NCBI RefSeq assembly: GCF_011301715.1 | Contig: NZ_CP049870.1 | Coordinates: 62,001 to 126,000 of the forward strand | DNA length: 64,000 bases | Reading direction: 5' to 3' | Source of the DNA: Sphingomonas sp. HDW15A | GTDB taxonomy: Bacteria > Pseudomonadota > Alphaproteobacteria > Sphingomonadales > Sphingomonadaceae | Shown: positions 1 through 9,213 of the stretch, piece after piece | Layout of the letters: each line of letters begins with the position of its first letter | How positions within the stretch are numbered: the stretch's first letter is position 1 | Made by a program: the position numbers and the translations under genes | Notes under the pieces: generated by a model | Database searches by the model: none | The model's input: only the letters and a program-made list of their open reading frames with translations | What the model was told of the DNA's origin: nothing

Positions 1-468
1 CGCGCCCAGCGCCATGCGCTGCGCTTCGTCGACGAACAGAGCGATCTGCTTGACCGTGCGACCGTCGGCATTGACCGCTCCGGTGAAGTGCGGTGACTTG
101 AGCCCGCCTTCCAGCACGCCAAGCAATTTTTCTTCTTCCGCCGCCAGCAGGCGGTCGCGCTGGGTGGGCACATCGGCGTCCGGCGCAACCCGGCGCAGGT
201 GCACCAGCGGGCGACCTTCCTCCAGCGGCTCGAACCTGGTGCGCGCCTTGTCGATCAGCGCAAACTCTTCCGGCTGGGCAATAACCGCGACCGTCGGCGG
301 GGTCTCGTTCCTTTCCGCCTGAGCGCCGATTCCGCCGAAGATGAAGCCGAAGACCAATGGCAACAGCGGCCCTAGCAGGAACAGCAGAAAGGTCTTGCTG
401 AAAACCGTTGCCTTGAAGTCTCGCCGGCCGATGACATAGGCCGCGCCAAGGGTTTCGCGGACGGTCAT
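1..468 (-). CDS. ABC-2 type exporter permease (3' part outside window)
   Basis: This is the first 156 residues of an inner-membrane permease of the ABC-2/NatB type; the gene runs off the left edge. A short cytoplasmic start is followed by one strong hydrophobic segment at about residues 23-48 (rich in L, F and G), and then a long polar domain of the kind ABC-2 permeases place outside the membrane after their first helix. The ATG lies inside the stop of the ATPase gene upstream (ATGA overlap), so the two are translationally coupled and form one exporter. The substrate cannot be read from this fragment; NatAB-like sodium or drug export is only a family guess. Confidence 0.8.
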   Translation of the reverse strand, partial: MTVRETLGAAYVIGRRDFKATVFSKTFLLFLLGPLLPLVFGFIFGGIGAQAERNETPPTVAVIAQPEEFALIDKARTRFEPLEEGRPLVHLRRVAPDADVPTQRDRLLAAEEEKLLGVLEGGLKSPHFTGAVNADGRTVKQIALFVDEAQRMALGA

Positions 469-1403
469 GCTGCCACCTCGACCGGATCGTCCATCTTGCG
501 CGCAGCGGCCTCCCCGGCGATCGCGACGAAGGCGTCGTGAAGCCCCGGCCGCTCGATGCTCAAAGTCTCTATCCCGGCTCCCCCGTCGAGCAGTGCGCGA
601 AGCAATGGCTCCGGCCCGCCCTGTGGCAGTTCGAACCGCCACTCGCGGCCGACCAGCCGCGCATCGGCCGGCAGAGCAGAACGCCATGGGCCGTCCTCGG
701 CGCGGGTTCGCAAATGCACGATCGGCCGGAGCCGGCCCCGCGCCTCGTCGACCGCGCCGTCGAAGGCGACCTTGCCGGCGGCGATGATCGCCACCCGCTC
801 GCACAGCCGCTCGGCGTGGGCGATGACGTGGGTAGAGAAGATGACCGTCGCCCCGGCTGCCGCCTCGGCGCGGATCAATTCCTCCAGCTTCGCTTGGTTG
901 ATCGCGTCGAGACCCGAGAAGGGTTCGTCGAGCACTATCAGCTTGGGCTCATGGACGATGGTCCCGAGAAGCTGGACGGTCTGTGCCATGCCTTTCGATA
1001 GTGTCCGGATGGGCTTGCCGATCCAGTCGCCGAGCCCGCGGCCGTGAAGCAGTTCGATGGCCCGGGCGCGCCCTTCCTTGATCGGCAGCCCGCGAAGCGC
1101 GCCCATGAACGCGATGGCTTCCTCGCAAGCCATCGCCGGATAGAGTCCGCGTTCCTCGGGCAGGTAGCCGACCTCGTGGGCGGCCTCGAGCGGCCTCTCC
1201 CGGCCGAGCAATGCGCGGCTTCCGCTGTCGGGGTCGATAATACCCAGCAGCATGCGGATCGTCGTCGTCTTGCCAGCGCCATTGGGCCCGAGAATTCCGT
1301 AGATCGAGCCGGCTGGCACGGCCAGGCTCACGCCAGCGACCGCCAGGGTATCGCCAAACCTCTTCACCATGTCGGTCGCCGTCGCGGCGTAGTTGGCGGA
1401 CAT
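465..1403 (-). CDS. ABC transporter ATP-binding protein (NatA/CcmA-like)
   Basis: A 312-residue cytoplasmic ATPase that powers the permease it overlaps. Walker A (GPNGAGKTT) is at about residues 39-47, the signature appears as LSKGMAQ, and Walker B as LIVLDEPFSGLD, followed by the switch histidine in STHV. The C-terminal 80 residues form the extra domain usual in ATPases that partner ABC-2 exporters. The start chosen (MSANY) avoids an upstream extension that would run across queG on the other strand; only 28 bases separate the two divergent start codons. The transported substrate is unknown. Confidence 0.85.
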   Translation of the reverse strand: MSANYAATATDMVKRFGDTLAVAGVSLAVPAGSIYGILGPNGAGKTTTIRMLLGIIDPDSGSRALLGRERPLEAAHEVGYLPEERGLYPAMACEEAIAFMGALRGLPIKEGRARAIELLHGRGLGDWIGKPIRTLSKGMAQTVQLLGTIVHEPKLIVLDEPFSGLDAINQAKLEELIRAEAAAGATVIFSTHVIAHAERLCERVAIIAAGKVAFDGAVDEARGRLRPIVHLRTRAEDGPWRSALPADARLVGREWRFELPQGGPEPLLRALLDGGAGIETLSIERPGLHDAFVAIAGEAAARKMDDPVEVAA

Positions 1404-1431
1404 GGCCCCTGTGCTAAGGCCGAAAGTGTAA

Positions 1432-2469
1432 ATGACAATGACCATTGAGCAGGAGATCCGCGAAAAGGCGGCCGAGCTGGGCTTCGTCGCCTGCGGCTTC
1501 GCGCGCGCGGATGCGGCGGCCCATGCGGGTCCGAACCTGCTTCGCTGGCTGGGTGAGGGCCGCCACGGCGAGATGGGCTGGATGGAGACCCGCAAGGAAC
1601 AGCGTGCAAGTCCGGCCGGCCTCTGGCCCGACGCGAAAAGCGTCATCGCGCTTGGCATGAGCTACGCCCCGGCGCGCGACCCGCTCGAACTCGAATCGCA
1701 CCCCGAGCTCGGCCGGATCTCGGTCTATGCCCAGGGCGGCGACTATCACAAGACGGTCAAGAAGGCGCTGAAGGCGCTCGCCCACTGGCTGGTCGATCGT
1801 TGCCCATCCGAGCTCAAGGTGTTCGTCGACACTGCCCCAGTGATGGAAAAACCGCTTAGCCAGGCCGCCGGGATCGGATGGCAGGGCAAGCACACCAGCC
1901 TGCTCAGCCGGGAACATGGCAACTGGCTGTTCCTTGGAATCATCTACACCACGCTGGAACTCCAGCCCGACGCGCCCGGCTCCAACCATTGCGGAAGCTG
2001 CAGCCGCTGCATTGCCGCCTGCCCCACCGGCGCGATCACCGCTCCGGGCGAGATCGACGCGCGCAAATGCATCTCCTACCTCACGATCGAGCTCGCCGGC
2101 CCGATCCCGCACGATTATCGCGGCGCCATCGGCAACCGAATTTACGGCTGCGACGATTGCCTTGCAGTCTGTCCCTGGAATCGCTTTGCCGAATCCGCCG
2201 CCGCGAACCGGGCCTTCCTGCCCCGCGCCGAACTCGCCGCTCCGAAACTCGCAGATCTCCTAGACCTCGACGATGCCGCTTTTCGCGAGATGTTTTCCGG
2301 CTCGCCGATCAAGCGGATCGGCCGCAATCGCTTCGTCCGCAATTGCCTGATCGCCGCCGGCAATAGCGGATCGCGGAATCTCTTGCCAGCCGCGGAAAAA
2401 CTTCGCGACGACCCCGATCCGGTGGTCGCGGATGCGGCGTACTGGGCTGCCGAGCGGCTAGCGAGTTAA
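1432..2469 (+). CDS. queG: Epoxyqueuosine reductase
   Basis: Cobalamin-dependent reductase that performs the last step of queuosine synthesis, converting epoxyqueuosine to queuosine at the wobble base of certain tRNAs. The 345-residue length is normal. The N-terminal half carries DTAPVMEK (from residue 133), which holds the conserved catalytic acid region. Two ferredoxin-like cysteine clusters follow: C187, C190, C193, C197 and C240, C243, C247 (CDDCLAVCPWN). The C-terminal tail looks like the HEAT-type repeat seen in QueG. A second ATG six bases downstream is an equally possible start. It ends 12 bases inside the convergent lipoprotein gene. Other queuosine genes are not nearby. Confidence 0.95.
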   Translation: MTMTIEQEIREKAAELGFVACGFARADAAAHAGPNLLRWLGEGRHGEMGWMETRKEQRASPAGLWPDAKSVIALGMSYAPARDPLELESHPELGRISVYAQGGDYHKTVKKALKALAHWLVDRCPSELKVFVDTAPVMEKPLSQAAGIGWQGKHTSLLSREHGNWLFLGIIYTTLELQPDAPGSNHCGSCSRCIAACPTGAITAPGEIDARKCISYLTIELAGPIPHDYRGAIGNRIYGCDDCLAVCPWNRFAESAAANRAFLPRAELAAPKLADLLDLDDAAFREMFSGSPIKRIGRNRFVRNCLIAAGNSGSRNLLPAAEKLRDDPDPVVADAAYWAAERLAS

Positions 2470-2796
2470 CGTCGCGACACAGCTGCGCTGGTCGATGCGG
2501 TCGCCCGACGGTCGCCGCGTATCGATGTGCATCGCCCGCTCACGGCCCCCTTCGGGATAGAGATAAGCGTCGAGCACACAGGTCGTGCTCGTCCATTGCA
2601 GCTTCAGCCCCGACCCTTCCCGCACCTGCAGCCGCGGCGCGCCGAAAAGGGTGGTGAGCTCATTGGCGCTCAGCCCGACGAGGGCGCTGACAGGCCCGGA
2701 TGGCCGCGTCGGCGTGGGGCGGGACGGTTCCGGCTTCGGGGTGCTTGCGCAGCCCGCCGCTAGAAGAGTGAGAGCGAATAGGGAAATGCGGCGCAT
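2458..2796 (-). CDS. Small putative lipoprotein, function unknown
   Basis: A 112-residue protein with a clear lipoprotein signal: MRRISLF, a hydrophobic stretch and the lipobox LAAGC. A proline/threonine-rich linker follows, then a short domain beginning GLSANELTTLFG that contains two later cysteines which could form a disulfide. The SANEL...LFG pattern resembles the SmpA/OmlA-like small lipoproteins of alphaproteobacteria, but that is a weak resemblance. The start at the MRR methionine gives a proper signal peptide; the longer reading from 2832 does not. It converges on queG with a 12-base overlap. Confidence 0.7.
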   Translation of the reverse strand: MRRISLFALTLLAAGCASTPKPEPSRPTPTRPSGPVSALVGLSANELTTLFGAPRLQVREGSGLKLQWTSTTCVLDAYLYPEGGRERAMHIDTRRPSGDRIDQRSCVATLTR

Positions 2797-2859
2797 GGCC
2801 GGGACCATGGCGTCCACCCATGCGACTGGCAAGCTTGCCCGTACCCTACGGCGAGGCTA

Positions 2860-2880
2860 GGGGCCTCGCCTTCTCCCAGC
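2860..2880 (+). promoter_or_regulatory. Hairpin in the leader of the PfkB kinase gene
   Basis: GGCGAGGC (2860-2867) and GCCTCGCC (2873-2880) form a perfect 8-bp stem with a five-base loop, 16 bases before the kinase ATG. There is no T-tract, so it is not a typical terminator. It could influence translation or mRNA stability; the role is inferred. Confidence 0.3.
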
Positions 2881-2896
2881 ATCCACAGGACCATCC

Positions 2897-3892
2897 ATGA
2901 CACAGCCTCGCCTCGACGTGCTTTGTATCGGCAATGCCATCGTCGACGTCATCGCCGACACAGACGACGCTTTCCTCGCCGAGCAGGGTTTGGCGAAGAA
3001 TTCGATGCGGTTGATCGATGAGGAGGAGGCCGTGCGCCTCTACGGGCTAATGGGTCCGGGCCGCGAGGTCAGCGGGGGATCAGCGGGAAACACCGCCGCC
3101 GGCGTCGCCGCACTTGGCCTCAAGGCTGGCTTCATCGGCCAGGTCGCCACCGACGAGCTTGGCGACATCTACCGCCACGACATCGAATCGCAGGGGGTCG
3201 AGTTCCTGGTCGAAGCACGCGGCGACGTCGGAGCCACTGCCCGTTCGTTGATTCTCGTCACGCCGGACGCGCACCGAACGATGAACACCTTTCTCGGAGC
3301 GGCGCAGCGCCTGGAATCAAAGGCGATCGATCGCGACCGGATCGCCGAGGCCGCGATCCTCTATCTCGAAGGCTATCTGTGGGATCCGGAAGTGCCGCGC
3401 GCAGCAATGGAAGCGGCGATCGAAGCGGCCCATGCCGCCGGCCGCAAGGTCGCATTCACCCTCAGCGACACGTTCTGCGTCGACCGGCATCGCAGCGGCT
3501 TCTGGGACCTGCTGTGGGACGGAAAGATCGACATCCTTTTCGCCAACGAGGCCGAGGCACTGGCGATGGCGGCCACCGACGATATCGAGGAAGCCAAGGC
3601 GGTTCTCGCCAGGGCCGTGCCGTTGCTCGTCGTCACAAAGAGCGAAAAGGGCGCTTCTGCCATCTCCGCAGACGAGCGCGCCGACGTTCCGGCGGAGCCT
3701 ATCGAGCGGCTGGTCGACACCACTGGCGCAGGCGACCTGTTCGCAGCGGGCTTCCTCGCCGGTCACGCGCGCGGCATGACGCTCGAGAATTCGCTTAGGC
3801 TAGGCGCAATCGCTGCTGCCGAAGTGATCCAACATTATGGCGCACGCCCGGAAAAGGATCTGAGGGCACTGGCCGGAAGCCTGCTCGCCTAA
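2897..3892 (+). CDS. PfkB-family kinase, probable adenosine kinase
   Basis: A 331-residue ribokinase-fold sugar kinase, cytoplasmic. The N-terminal glycine motif (GGSAGNTAAG, about residue 59) and the C-terminal DTTGAGDLFAAGF motif are intact; the catalytic base is Asp280 within GAGD. Opening residues CIGNAIVDVIA and the overall layout match the alphaproteobacterial adenosine kinase group, which phosphorylates adenosine to AMP, though substrate assignment inside PfkB is never certain from motifs alone. It is transcribed alone, divergent from the lipoprotein gene, and ends at a terminator shared with the convergent permease gene. Confidence 0.85.
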   Translation: MTQPRLDVLCIGNAIVDVIADTDDAFLAEQGLAKNSMRLIDEEEAVRLYGLMGPGREVSGGSAGNTAAGVAALGLKAGFIGQVATDELGDIYRHDIESQGVEFLVEARGDVGATARSLILVTPDAHRTMNTFLGAAQRLESKAIDRDRIAEAAILYLEGYLWDPEVPRAAMEAAIEAAHAAGRKVAFTLSDTFCVDRHRSGFWDLLWDGKIDILFANEAEALAMAATDDIEEAKAVLARAVPLLVVTKSEKGASAISADERADVPAEPIERLVDTTGAGDLFAAGFLAGHARGMTLENSLRLGAIAAAEVIQHYGARPEKDLRALAGSLLA

Positions 3893-3894
3893 GG

Positions 3895-3928
3895 CCAAAA
3901 GAAAAGGGGCGGCCCGAAGACCGCCCCT
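3895..3928 (-). terminator. Rho-independent terminator for the amino acid permease gene
   Basis: AGGGGCGG (3905-3912) pairs with CCGCCCCT (3921-3928). Read on the minus strand, the stem is followed by a T-rich tract (TTTTCTTTTGG), 23 bases after the permease stop. It may also act on the plus strand for the kinase gene, but lacks a T-tract on that side. Confidence 0.8.
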
Positions 3929-3950
3929 CCCTTGATGCACTTGCCGCAGT

Positions 3951-5558
3951 TTATTCGCGGGTCGATGGCGACCCTGGAACCGGCGCGCCCGGCATCGGGG
4001 CGGCGTCGATCGGCGGGGCATCTGGATCGAGTTCCGGAACCTCGACGATTCCGCGACCGAGGTGGCTGCGGCTGCGGCTGTAACCGAAGTAGATGAGGAA
4101 GCCGACGACCGACCAGATCGGCAGGACCAGCATGGCCGCGGTCGGCAGATTGAAGAACAGGAACAATGTTCCAAGCACCGTCAGCGGCCCGATGATTATC
4201 AAACCCGGTACGCGGAAGGGACGCTTGCGATCCGGCGCGCTCTTTCGCAACAGCATCACGGCAATGGCCACCATCAGGAAGGCATAGAGCGTACCCGCGT
4301 TGGCGATGTCGGCAAGTTGTCCGACCGGAAGGAACGCCGCGGCGATGGCCACGACGACGCCGGTGAGGGCCGTTACGATATACGGAGTCCGCCATTTCGG
4401 ATGCACTTCCGACAGCTTTTCCGGAAGCAGGCCGTCGCGGGCCATGACGAAGAAGATGCGGGTCTGGCCGAACAGCAGGATCAGGATGACCGAAGGCAAA
4501 GCCAGGAAGGCGGCGATGCCCAGCATGTTGCCGACACCGGAGAAGCCGATCTGGCGGAGCACATGCGCCAGTGCCTCGTTCGAGCAGACCAGCGCCTGCG
4601 CATGTTCGGGCAGGGCGCACTGACGGGCAAGCTCTTCCGAACCGGCCGGGAAAGGTACCCCGCCAGGGCCCATGATCGGCTGGCCGCCGATGGTGCCGAC
4701 GGCACCGGCCGCGACCAGGATGTAGAAGACGGTGCAGATCAGCAGGCTGCCAATCAGCCCAATCGGCACGTTGCGCTGCGGGTTCTTGGTTTCCTCCGCA
4801 GCAGTCGAAACAGCATCAAATCCGACATAGGCGAAGAAGATCGTTGCCGCGGCGCCGACCGCGCCGACACCGGTTCCGAAGCCGCCGAAGATTCCGGCGG
4901 GCAGGAACGGATTGAACTTGTCAGGGTCGAAATAGGCGCTGGTCAACGTCAGGCCGATGAAGGCGGTGAGGGCCGCGATCTTGATCGCGACGAGCACGGC
5001 GTTGACGCGAGCGCTCTCGGTCGTGCCGATCATCAGCAACCAGGTCACCAGAAGCGCGATGATTAGCGCTGGAAGATTGATAAAGCCGCCTTCGGCGCCG
5101 CCGAATGCAAGCGGCCCAGCGCGGAGGAAGGCGGGCAATTCTATGCCCATGAATTCGTTCAGGATCGTGCCTGTAAAATAGCCCGACCAGCCTACCGATA
5201 CGGCTGAGGCGGCGATGGCATATTCCAGCACCAGGGCCCAGCCGACGGTCCAGGCCAAAAACTCGCCCATGGTTGCGTAGCTGTAGGTGTAGGCGGAGCC
5301 GGCGACCGGGATCATCGCCGCGATCTCGGCATAGCAGAGGGCGGCGACAATGCAGACCAGGCCGGCGATGACGAAGGCCAGCATCAGGCCCGGACCGGCT
5401 TTTTGCGCACCGGCGGATGTCAGAACGAAAATTCCGGTGCCGATGATGCAACCGATACCGAACAAGGTAAGCTGGAAAGCGCCGAGTGTGCGCTTGAGCG
5501 ACTTTTTCTCCGCTGTCGCCAGGATTGCGTCGAGCGGTTTGACTCGATCGAGTAGCAT
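3951..5558 (-). CDS. APC-family amino acid permease (cationic amino acid transporter type)
   Basis: A 535-residue inner-membrane transporter with about twelve hydrophobic segments. The first helix carries GIGCIIGTGIFVLTS, the hallmark of APC transporters that bind the substrate backbone, and a later segment has FFAYVGFDAVSTAAEE, the conserved helix-6 region of the CAT/YfnA group. The N-terminus (KSLKRTLGAFQLTLFG) is also typical of that group. An extracellular loop of about 60 residues holds two cysteines. The C-terminus ends in a proline/aspartate-rich tail. Substrate probably basic or other amino acids; not determinable here. It stands alone, with its own terminator downstream. Confidence 0.9.
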   Translation of the reverse strand: MLLDRVKPLDAILATAEKKSLKRTLGAFQLTLFGIGCIIGTGIFVLTSAGAQKAGPGLMLAFVIAGLVCIVAALCYAEIAAMIPVAGSAYTYSYATMGEFLAWTVGWALVLEYAIAASAVSVGWSGYFTGTILNEFMGIELPAFLRAGPLAFGGAEGGFINLPALIIALLVTWLLMIGTTESARVNAVLVAIKIAALTAFIGLTLTSAYFDPDKFNPFLPAGIFGGFGTGVGAVGAAATIFFAYVGFDAVSTAAEETKNPQRNVPIGLIGSLLICTVFYILVAAGAVGTIGGQPIMGPGGVPFPAGSEELARQCALPEHAQALVCSNEALAHVLRQIGFSGVGNMLGIAAFLALPSVILILLFGQTRIFFVMARDGLLPEKLSEVHPKWRTPYIVTALTGVVVAIAAAFLPVGQLADIANAGTLYAFLMVAIAVMLLRKSAPDRKRPFRVPGLIIIGPLTVLGTLFLFFNLPTAAMLVLPIWSVVGFLIYFGYSRSRSHLGRGIVEVPELDPDAPPIDAAPMPGAPVPGSPSTRE

Positions 5559-5696
5559 AGAGTTCCCCTTGACCTGGCGCGCGGCCGGTGGCGCGCGCGC
5601 TCGTCGTTTGTGGGGCGGAGCCTAGCGGCTCAATCGGCAAGGGCAATCGCTAATTGGACGCGGGCTGTGGCGTCGTTGCAACGCCGGCGCGGAGAC

Positions 5697-6074
5697 CTAG
5701 CGGCTAAGCATCGGCCCCAGCGGCTGGCCGCCGAAGATGTGGACGTGGAGGTGAGGCACCTCCTGCCCGCCGCGCTTGCCGGTGTTGGCCAACACCCGGT
5801 AGCCCTGAGTGTCCGCGCCGGTCTTTCTCGCAGCTTCACCGATCAGGCGAACAAGATCCGCGATCTCCGCGTCGGAGGCGTTGGCCGAGAAATCGTCCCA
5901 GCTGACGTAAGCGCCCCTTGGCAAGACCAGGACGTGAATTGGCGCAAGCGGATTGATGTCCTCGATCGCAAGACTGTGTTCGCTTTCCGCGACCACCCGT
6001 CCGGGAAGCTCGCCGCGCAGGATCCTCGCGAAAATATTCTGCTCGTCGTAGGCCTGCTTGTGATCGATCGGCAT
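5697..6074 (-). CDS. HIT-family nucleotide hydrolase (HinT-like)
   Basis: A 125-residue protein of the histidine triad family. The catalytic motif HLHVHIFGG lies near residues 108-116, and the N-terminal FARILRGELP is the classic HinT opening. These enzymes hydrolyse purine nucleoside phosphoramidates and related adenylates in the cytoplasm. The gene ends QPLGPMLSR. It is divergent from sspB with only 50 bases between start codons, and about 140 bases separate it from the permease gene, a stretch where nothing else is evident. Confidence 0.9.
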   Translation of the reverse strand: MPIDHKQAYDEQNIFARILRGELPGRVVAESEHSLAIEDINPLAPIHVLVLPRGAYVSWDDFSANASDAEIADLVRLIGEAARKTGADTQGYRVLANTGKRGGQEVPHLHVHIFGGQPLGPMLSR

Positions 6075-6124
6075 TCTCGTTTCTCCCCGCTTGACCGCTT
6101 GGCGGGGATGGCTACCAGAAACCC

Positions 6125-6607
6125 ATGACCGACGACACGCCTGAAAGCCTGATTCCGTACGATGAGATCGTCCAGGAAGCCCTTCGCGACGTTGTTGGGC
6201 GGGTCCTTTCGGAAGTGGAGCGGGCAGGGGGACATCTTCCCGGCGGCCACCATTTCTACATCACCTTCCAGACCAAGGTCCCGGGGGTTTCGATCCCCAA
6301 GCATCTGACGGAGCGCTTCCCTGACGAGATGACCATCGTCATCCAGCACCGCTTCTGGGATTTGAAGGTGGAGGACGACCGCTTTTCGGTCGGATTGTCG
6401 TTCGGCGGCGTTCCTTCGACCCTGGTTGTGCCGTTCGCTGCGGTCACCGATTTCGTCGATCCGGCTGTCGATTTCAGCCTGAAGTTCCAAGCCAATGCCG
6501 CGCCGCTCGAGCCAGAAGAACATGACGAGGCGGAGAATGACGTGCCCGAACCCGCGGTCGAGGATGGGTCCAACGTCGTCAGCGTCGACTTCACAAAAAA
6601 GAAATGA
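6125..6607 (+). CDS. sspB: SspB-like ClpXP adaptor
   Basis: A 160-residue protein of the alphaproteobacterial SspB family. These adaptors hold ssrA-tagged peptides and pass them to the ClpXP protease. The beta-rich core includes [25 protein letters not shown] and [12 protein letters not shown]. The acidic middle tail and the final [10 protein letters not shown] form the separate ClpX-binding tip expected for the family. Close divergence from the HIT gene suggests a shared promoter region. The stop is followed by a weak CCCCG/CGGGG hairpin (6619-6635) before fumC. Confidence 0.88.
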   Translation: MTDDTPESLIPYDEIVQEALRDVVGRVLSEVERAGGHLPGGHHFYITFQTKVPGVSIPKHLTERFPDEMTIVIQHRFWDLKVEDDRFSVGLSFGGVPSTLVVPFAAVTDFVDPAVDFSLKFQANAAPLEPEEHDEAENDVPEPAVEDGSNVVSVDFTKKK

Positions 6608-6674
6608 CGGCAGTCATGCCCCGTGCGTGGCGGGGACACTCGTCGTCCACCTGAACAGCAATTCGAGGAATCTC

Positions 6675-8069
6675 ATGGTCACTCAAACCCGCACCGAGAG
6701 CGATAGCTTCGGACCTATCGAGGTTCCCGGCGACTGCTACTGGGGCGCCCAGACTGAGCGTTCGATCGGCAATTTCCCGTTCGGGACACGCGAACAGATG
6801 CCGATCGAGATCGTCCGTGCGCTCGGCTACGTGAAGCAGGCGGCGGCCCGGGTGAACGCCCGGCTTGGCGGGCTGGATGCGGAGATCGCCGAGGCGATCC
6901 AGCAGGCCGCCGGGGAAGTCGCGCGGGGCGACCTCGACAGTCAATTCCCGCTCGTCATCTGGCAGACTGGTTCGGGCACCCAGTCCAACATGAACGCCAA
7001 CGAGGTCATTGCCGGCCGCGCCAATGAGAAGCTCAGCGGCGACCGAGGCGGCAAAACCCCGGTCCACCCCAACGATCATGTCAACAAGGGCCAGTCGTCG
7101 AACGACAGCTTCCCGACCGCGATGCACATTGCCGCCGGGATTGCGGTCCATCGCCGGCTGCTCCCCGCGCTCAAGACCATCCACAAGCGTCTCGATGCCC
7201 AGGCCAAGGCGTGGGACGGGATCGTCAAAATCGGCCGCACCCACCTCCAGGATGCGACCCCGCTTACCCTCGGCCAGGAATTCTCAGGCTATGCGGCGCA
7301 GATCGCGGCCAACATCGAGCGGGTGGAGGGCGTCCTGCCGCGGGTGATGATGCTCGCACAGGGCGGAACCGCGGTCGGAACCGGGCTCAACGCGCCCAAG
7401 GGATTCGCTGACGCCTTCGCCAAGGAAGTCGCCAACCTCACCCAGTTGCCGTTCACCTCGGCGCCCAACAAATTCGCGGAGCTCGCCGCCCACGACACGC
7501 TGGTCGAGCTTTCCGGCGTCCTCAACACCATTGCCGTTTCGCTAAGCAAGATCGCGAACGACATCCGCCTGCTCGGATCCGGGCCGCGTTGCGGCCTTGG
7601 CGAGTTGAAGCTTCCGGAAAACGAGCCGGGCAGCTCGATCATGCCGGGCAAGGTCAACCCGACCCAGTGCGAGATGCTGACGATGGTCGCCGCTCAGGTG
7701 ATGGGTAATCATGTCGCTTGCACCATCGGCGGCCTTCAGGGCCATATGGAGCTGAACGTTTTCAAGCCGCTCATCGGCGCCAACGTCATCCGCTCGATCA
7801 ACCTCCTTTCGGTCGGGATGGAAAGCTTCACCGAGCGCACGCTCGATGGCCTCGAGCCCGATGAGCAGCGAATCTCCGACCTCATGAACCGCTCGCTGAT
7901 GCTGGTGACGGCGCTCGCGCCGGAAATCGGCTATGACAATGCCGCCGCCATTGCCAAGCATGCCCACAAGAAAGGCATGACATTGAAGGAAGCGGGGCTG
8001 GACCTCGACCTGGTCGACGAGGAAACGTTCGACCGTGTGGTAAAACCGGAGTCGATGCTCGGGCGCTAG
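6675..8069 (+). CDS. fumC: Fumarate hydratase class II
   Basis: Homotetrameric, iron-free fumarase of the TCA cycle, catalysing fumarate to L-malate. At 464 residues it has the usual length. The superfamily signature [11 protein letters not shown] spans residues 319-329, and the other conserved blocks [22 protein letters not shown] and [17 protein letters not shown] are all present. The start is the ATG at 6675; a longer upstream reading would overlap sspB. It is separated from sspB by 67 bases and is probably expressed from its own or the sspB promoter. Confidence 0.97.
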   Translation: MVTQTRTESDSFGPIEVPGDCYWGAQTERSIGNFPFGTREQMPIEIVRALGYVKQAAARVNARLGGLDAEIAEAIQQAAGEVARGDLDSQFPLVIWQTGSGTQSNMNANEVIAGRANEKLSGDRGGKTPVHPNDHVNKGQSSNDSFPTAMHIAAGIAVHRRLLPALKTIHKRLDAQAKAWDGIVKIGRTHLQDATPLTLGQEFSGYAAQIAANIERVEGVLPRVMMLAQGGTAVGTGLNAPKGFADAFAKEVANLTQLPFTSAPNKFAELAAHDTLVELSGVLNTIAVSLSKIANDIRLLGSGPRCGLGELKLPENEPGSSIMPGKVNPTQCEMLTMVAAQVMGNHVACTIGGLQGHMELNVFKPLIGANVIRSINLLSVGMESFTERTLDGLEPDEQRISDLMNRSLMLVTALAPEIGYDNAAAIAKHAHKKGMTLKEAGLDLDLVDEETFDRVVKPESMLGR

Positions 8070-8089
8070 GCTGCCCTGAAGGAGGCTTA

Positions 8090-8637
8090 ATGACCGCCAT
8101 TCACGCGTTCCGCCATGGGGTCCTGCTTTGCGCCGCATTCGCGATGAGCGGCTGTTTTGGCGGGGCACGGGGACCAGGCCTTCACCGACCGCCGCTTCTT
8201 CCGCGGCCCTCATGCCGGGAGCGTCCGTCGCCCTTGCTCCGGCTCTTTACATGCAGGTGGCGAGCAGCAGCAGCTTGTTCGCGATCCGCGCGTCAGAGCT
8301 TGCCGCCCAACGGGCGGCGAGCGGCACGACCCGCGCCGCCGCGGAGGCGATCATCCGGGACCAGACCGGAGTAGCTTCGCAACTGAGCTTCGCCGGCCGC
8401 CGCCTCGAGCTGCTTCCGAGCGCCGCTCTCTCCCCCGAGCAAAGCGCCGAGCTTGACCGGCTCCGCGAATCCGCCGACTTCGACTCCGATTATCGCCGGG
8501 CAGTCGGCGGAACGCTGGCCCGGGCGCTCGACGCGCACCAGTCGTTCGCCCGCTCCGGCTCAAGCCCGACGCTGATACCGGTGGCGCGCATGGCAGCGCC
8601 CGTCACTAAGAAGAACCTCGACGCGCTCGGCCGTTAA
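8090..8637 (+). CDS. DUF4142-like lipoprotein, frameshifted in this sequence
   Basis: Translation should start at the ATG at 8090, which has a strong ribosome site (AAGGAGG, 8079-8085). That frame encodes a lipoprotein signal ending in the lipobox AMSGC, then fails. The rest of the protein (ALYMQVASSSSLFAIRASELA onward, to the stop at 8637) is in another frame. Restoring one G in the G4 run at 8162-8165 joins them smoothly as GCFGGGTGTRP. The joined protein of about 182 residues fits the DUF4142 family: periplasmic, alpha-helical, of unknown function. A shorter in-frame start exists at 8212 but would lack the signal peptide. Confidence 0.65.
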
Positions 8638-9185
8638 GCGCCCGCTTGCCAGTCGCGGATGAAGTCGGTCGGGAACAGCAGCATCCACACGTTGAGCGTC
8701 AGATTGTCGCGCACCGCCCACAGCGCGACCAGCTCCAGAGCTACGACGGTCACGACGCTCGCCCACACCGGAATGCGCTTCGCCAGCCAGTAGCCCGCGG
8801 CCATCATAAGGATGTCGCTCACGCTGTTGAGGATGCTGTCGCCGGTATAGCCCAGCGCGGCTGTCGCCTCGCGGTAGCGGTCGATGATCCACGGCGTATT
8901 CTCCGCTACCTCCCACGCCGCCTCGATGAACAGGGCTGTCTGGAACCGCCGGTCCTCGTGCATCGCCGGAAAAAGCAGCCTTAGCATCCAGTAGAATAAA
9001 AAGCCGTGGATGATGTGGCTTGGGGAATACCAGTCGGCCAGCATCTGGCTCTGCTGCGGCCCGACCTGGCCCCACAGGTCGACGAAGCCACAGGTACAGA
9101 TTGCCGACCGCCCCATGGCGGCGAGGGTAAGCGCTGAGAGAATTGCCGCGAGCAAGACAGAGATGGCGAATGTCCTGCTCGTCAC
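8634..9185 (-). CDS. DUF2585 (UPF0314) family membrane protein
   Basis: A 183-residue inner-membrane protein with four to five hydrophobic segments. Conserved-looking features are CTCGFVDLWG after the first helix, SPSHIIHGFLFYW, and EAAWEVAENTPWIIDRYR with its charged residues, all characteristic of the DUF2585/UPF0314 family found mainly in alphaproteobacteria. No function is known for the family. Its stop overlaps the end of the convergent DUF4142 gene by four bases, and its start faces the CorA-type gene 28 bases away. Confidence 0.85.
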   Translation of the reverse strand: MTSRTFAISVLLAAILSALTLAAMGRSAICTCGFVDLWGQVGPQQSQMLADWYSPSHIIHGFLFYWMLRLLFPAMHEDRRFQTALFIEAAWEVAENTPWIIDRYREATAALGYTGDSILNSVSDILMMAAGYWLAKRIPVWASVVTVVALELVALWAVRDNLTLNVWMLLFPTDFIRDWQAGA

Positions 9186-9213
9186 CCGCTTACGCTAGGG
9201 AGGCGGCCAAGGC

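Noticed and set aside
1..322. Plus-strand 102-codon frame at the left edge
   Set aside because: It is the shadow of the ABC permease, whose minus-strand reading has a membrane helix and is coupled to the ATPase gene.
4062..5066. 334-codon plus-strand frame opposite the amino acid permease
   Set aside because: Rich in charged residues without a recognisable domain; the permease has the full helix pattern and a terminator.
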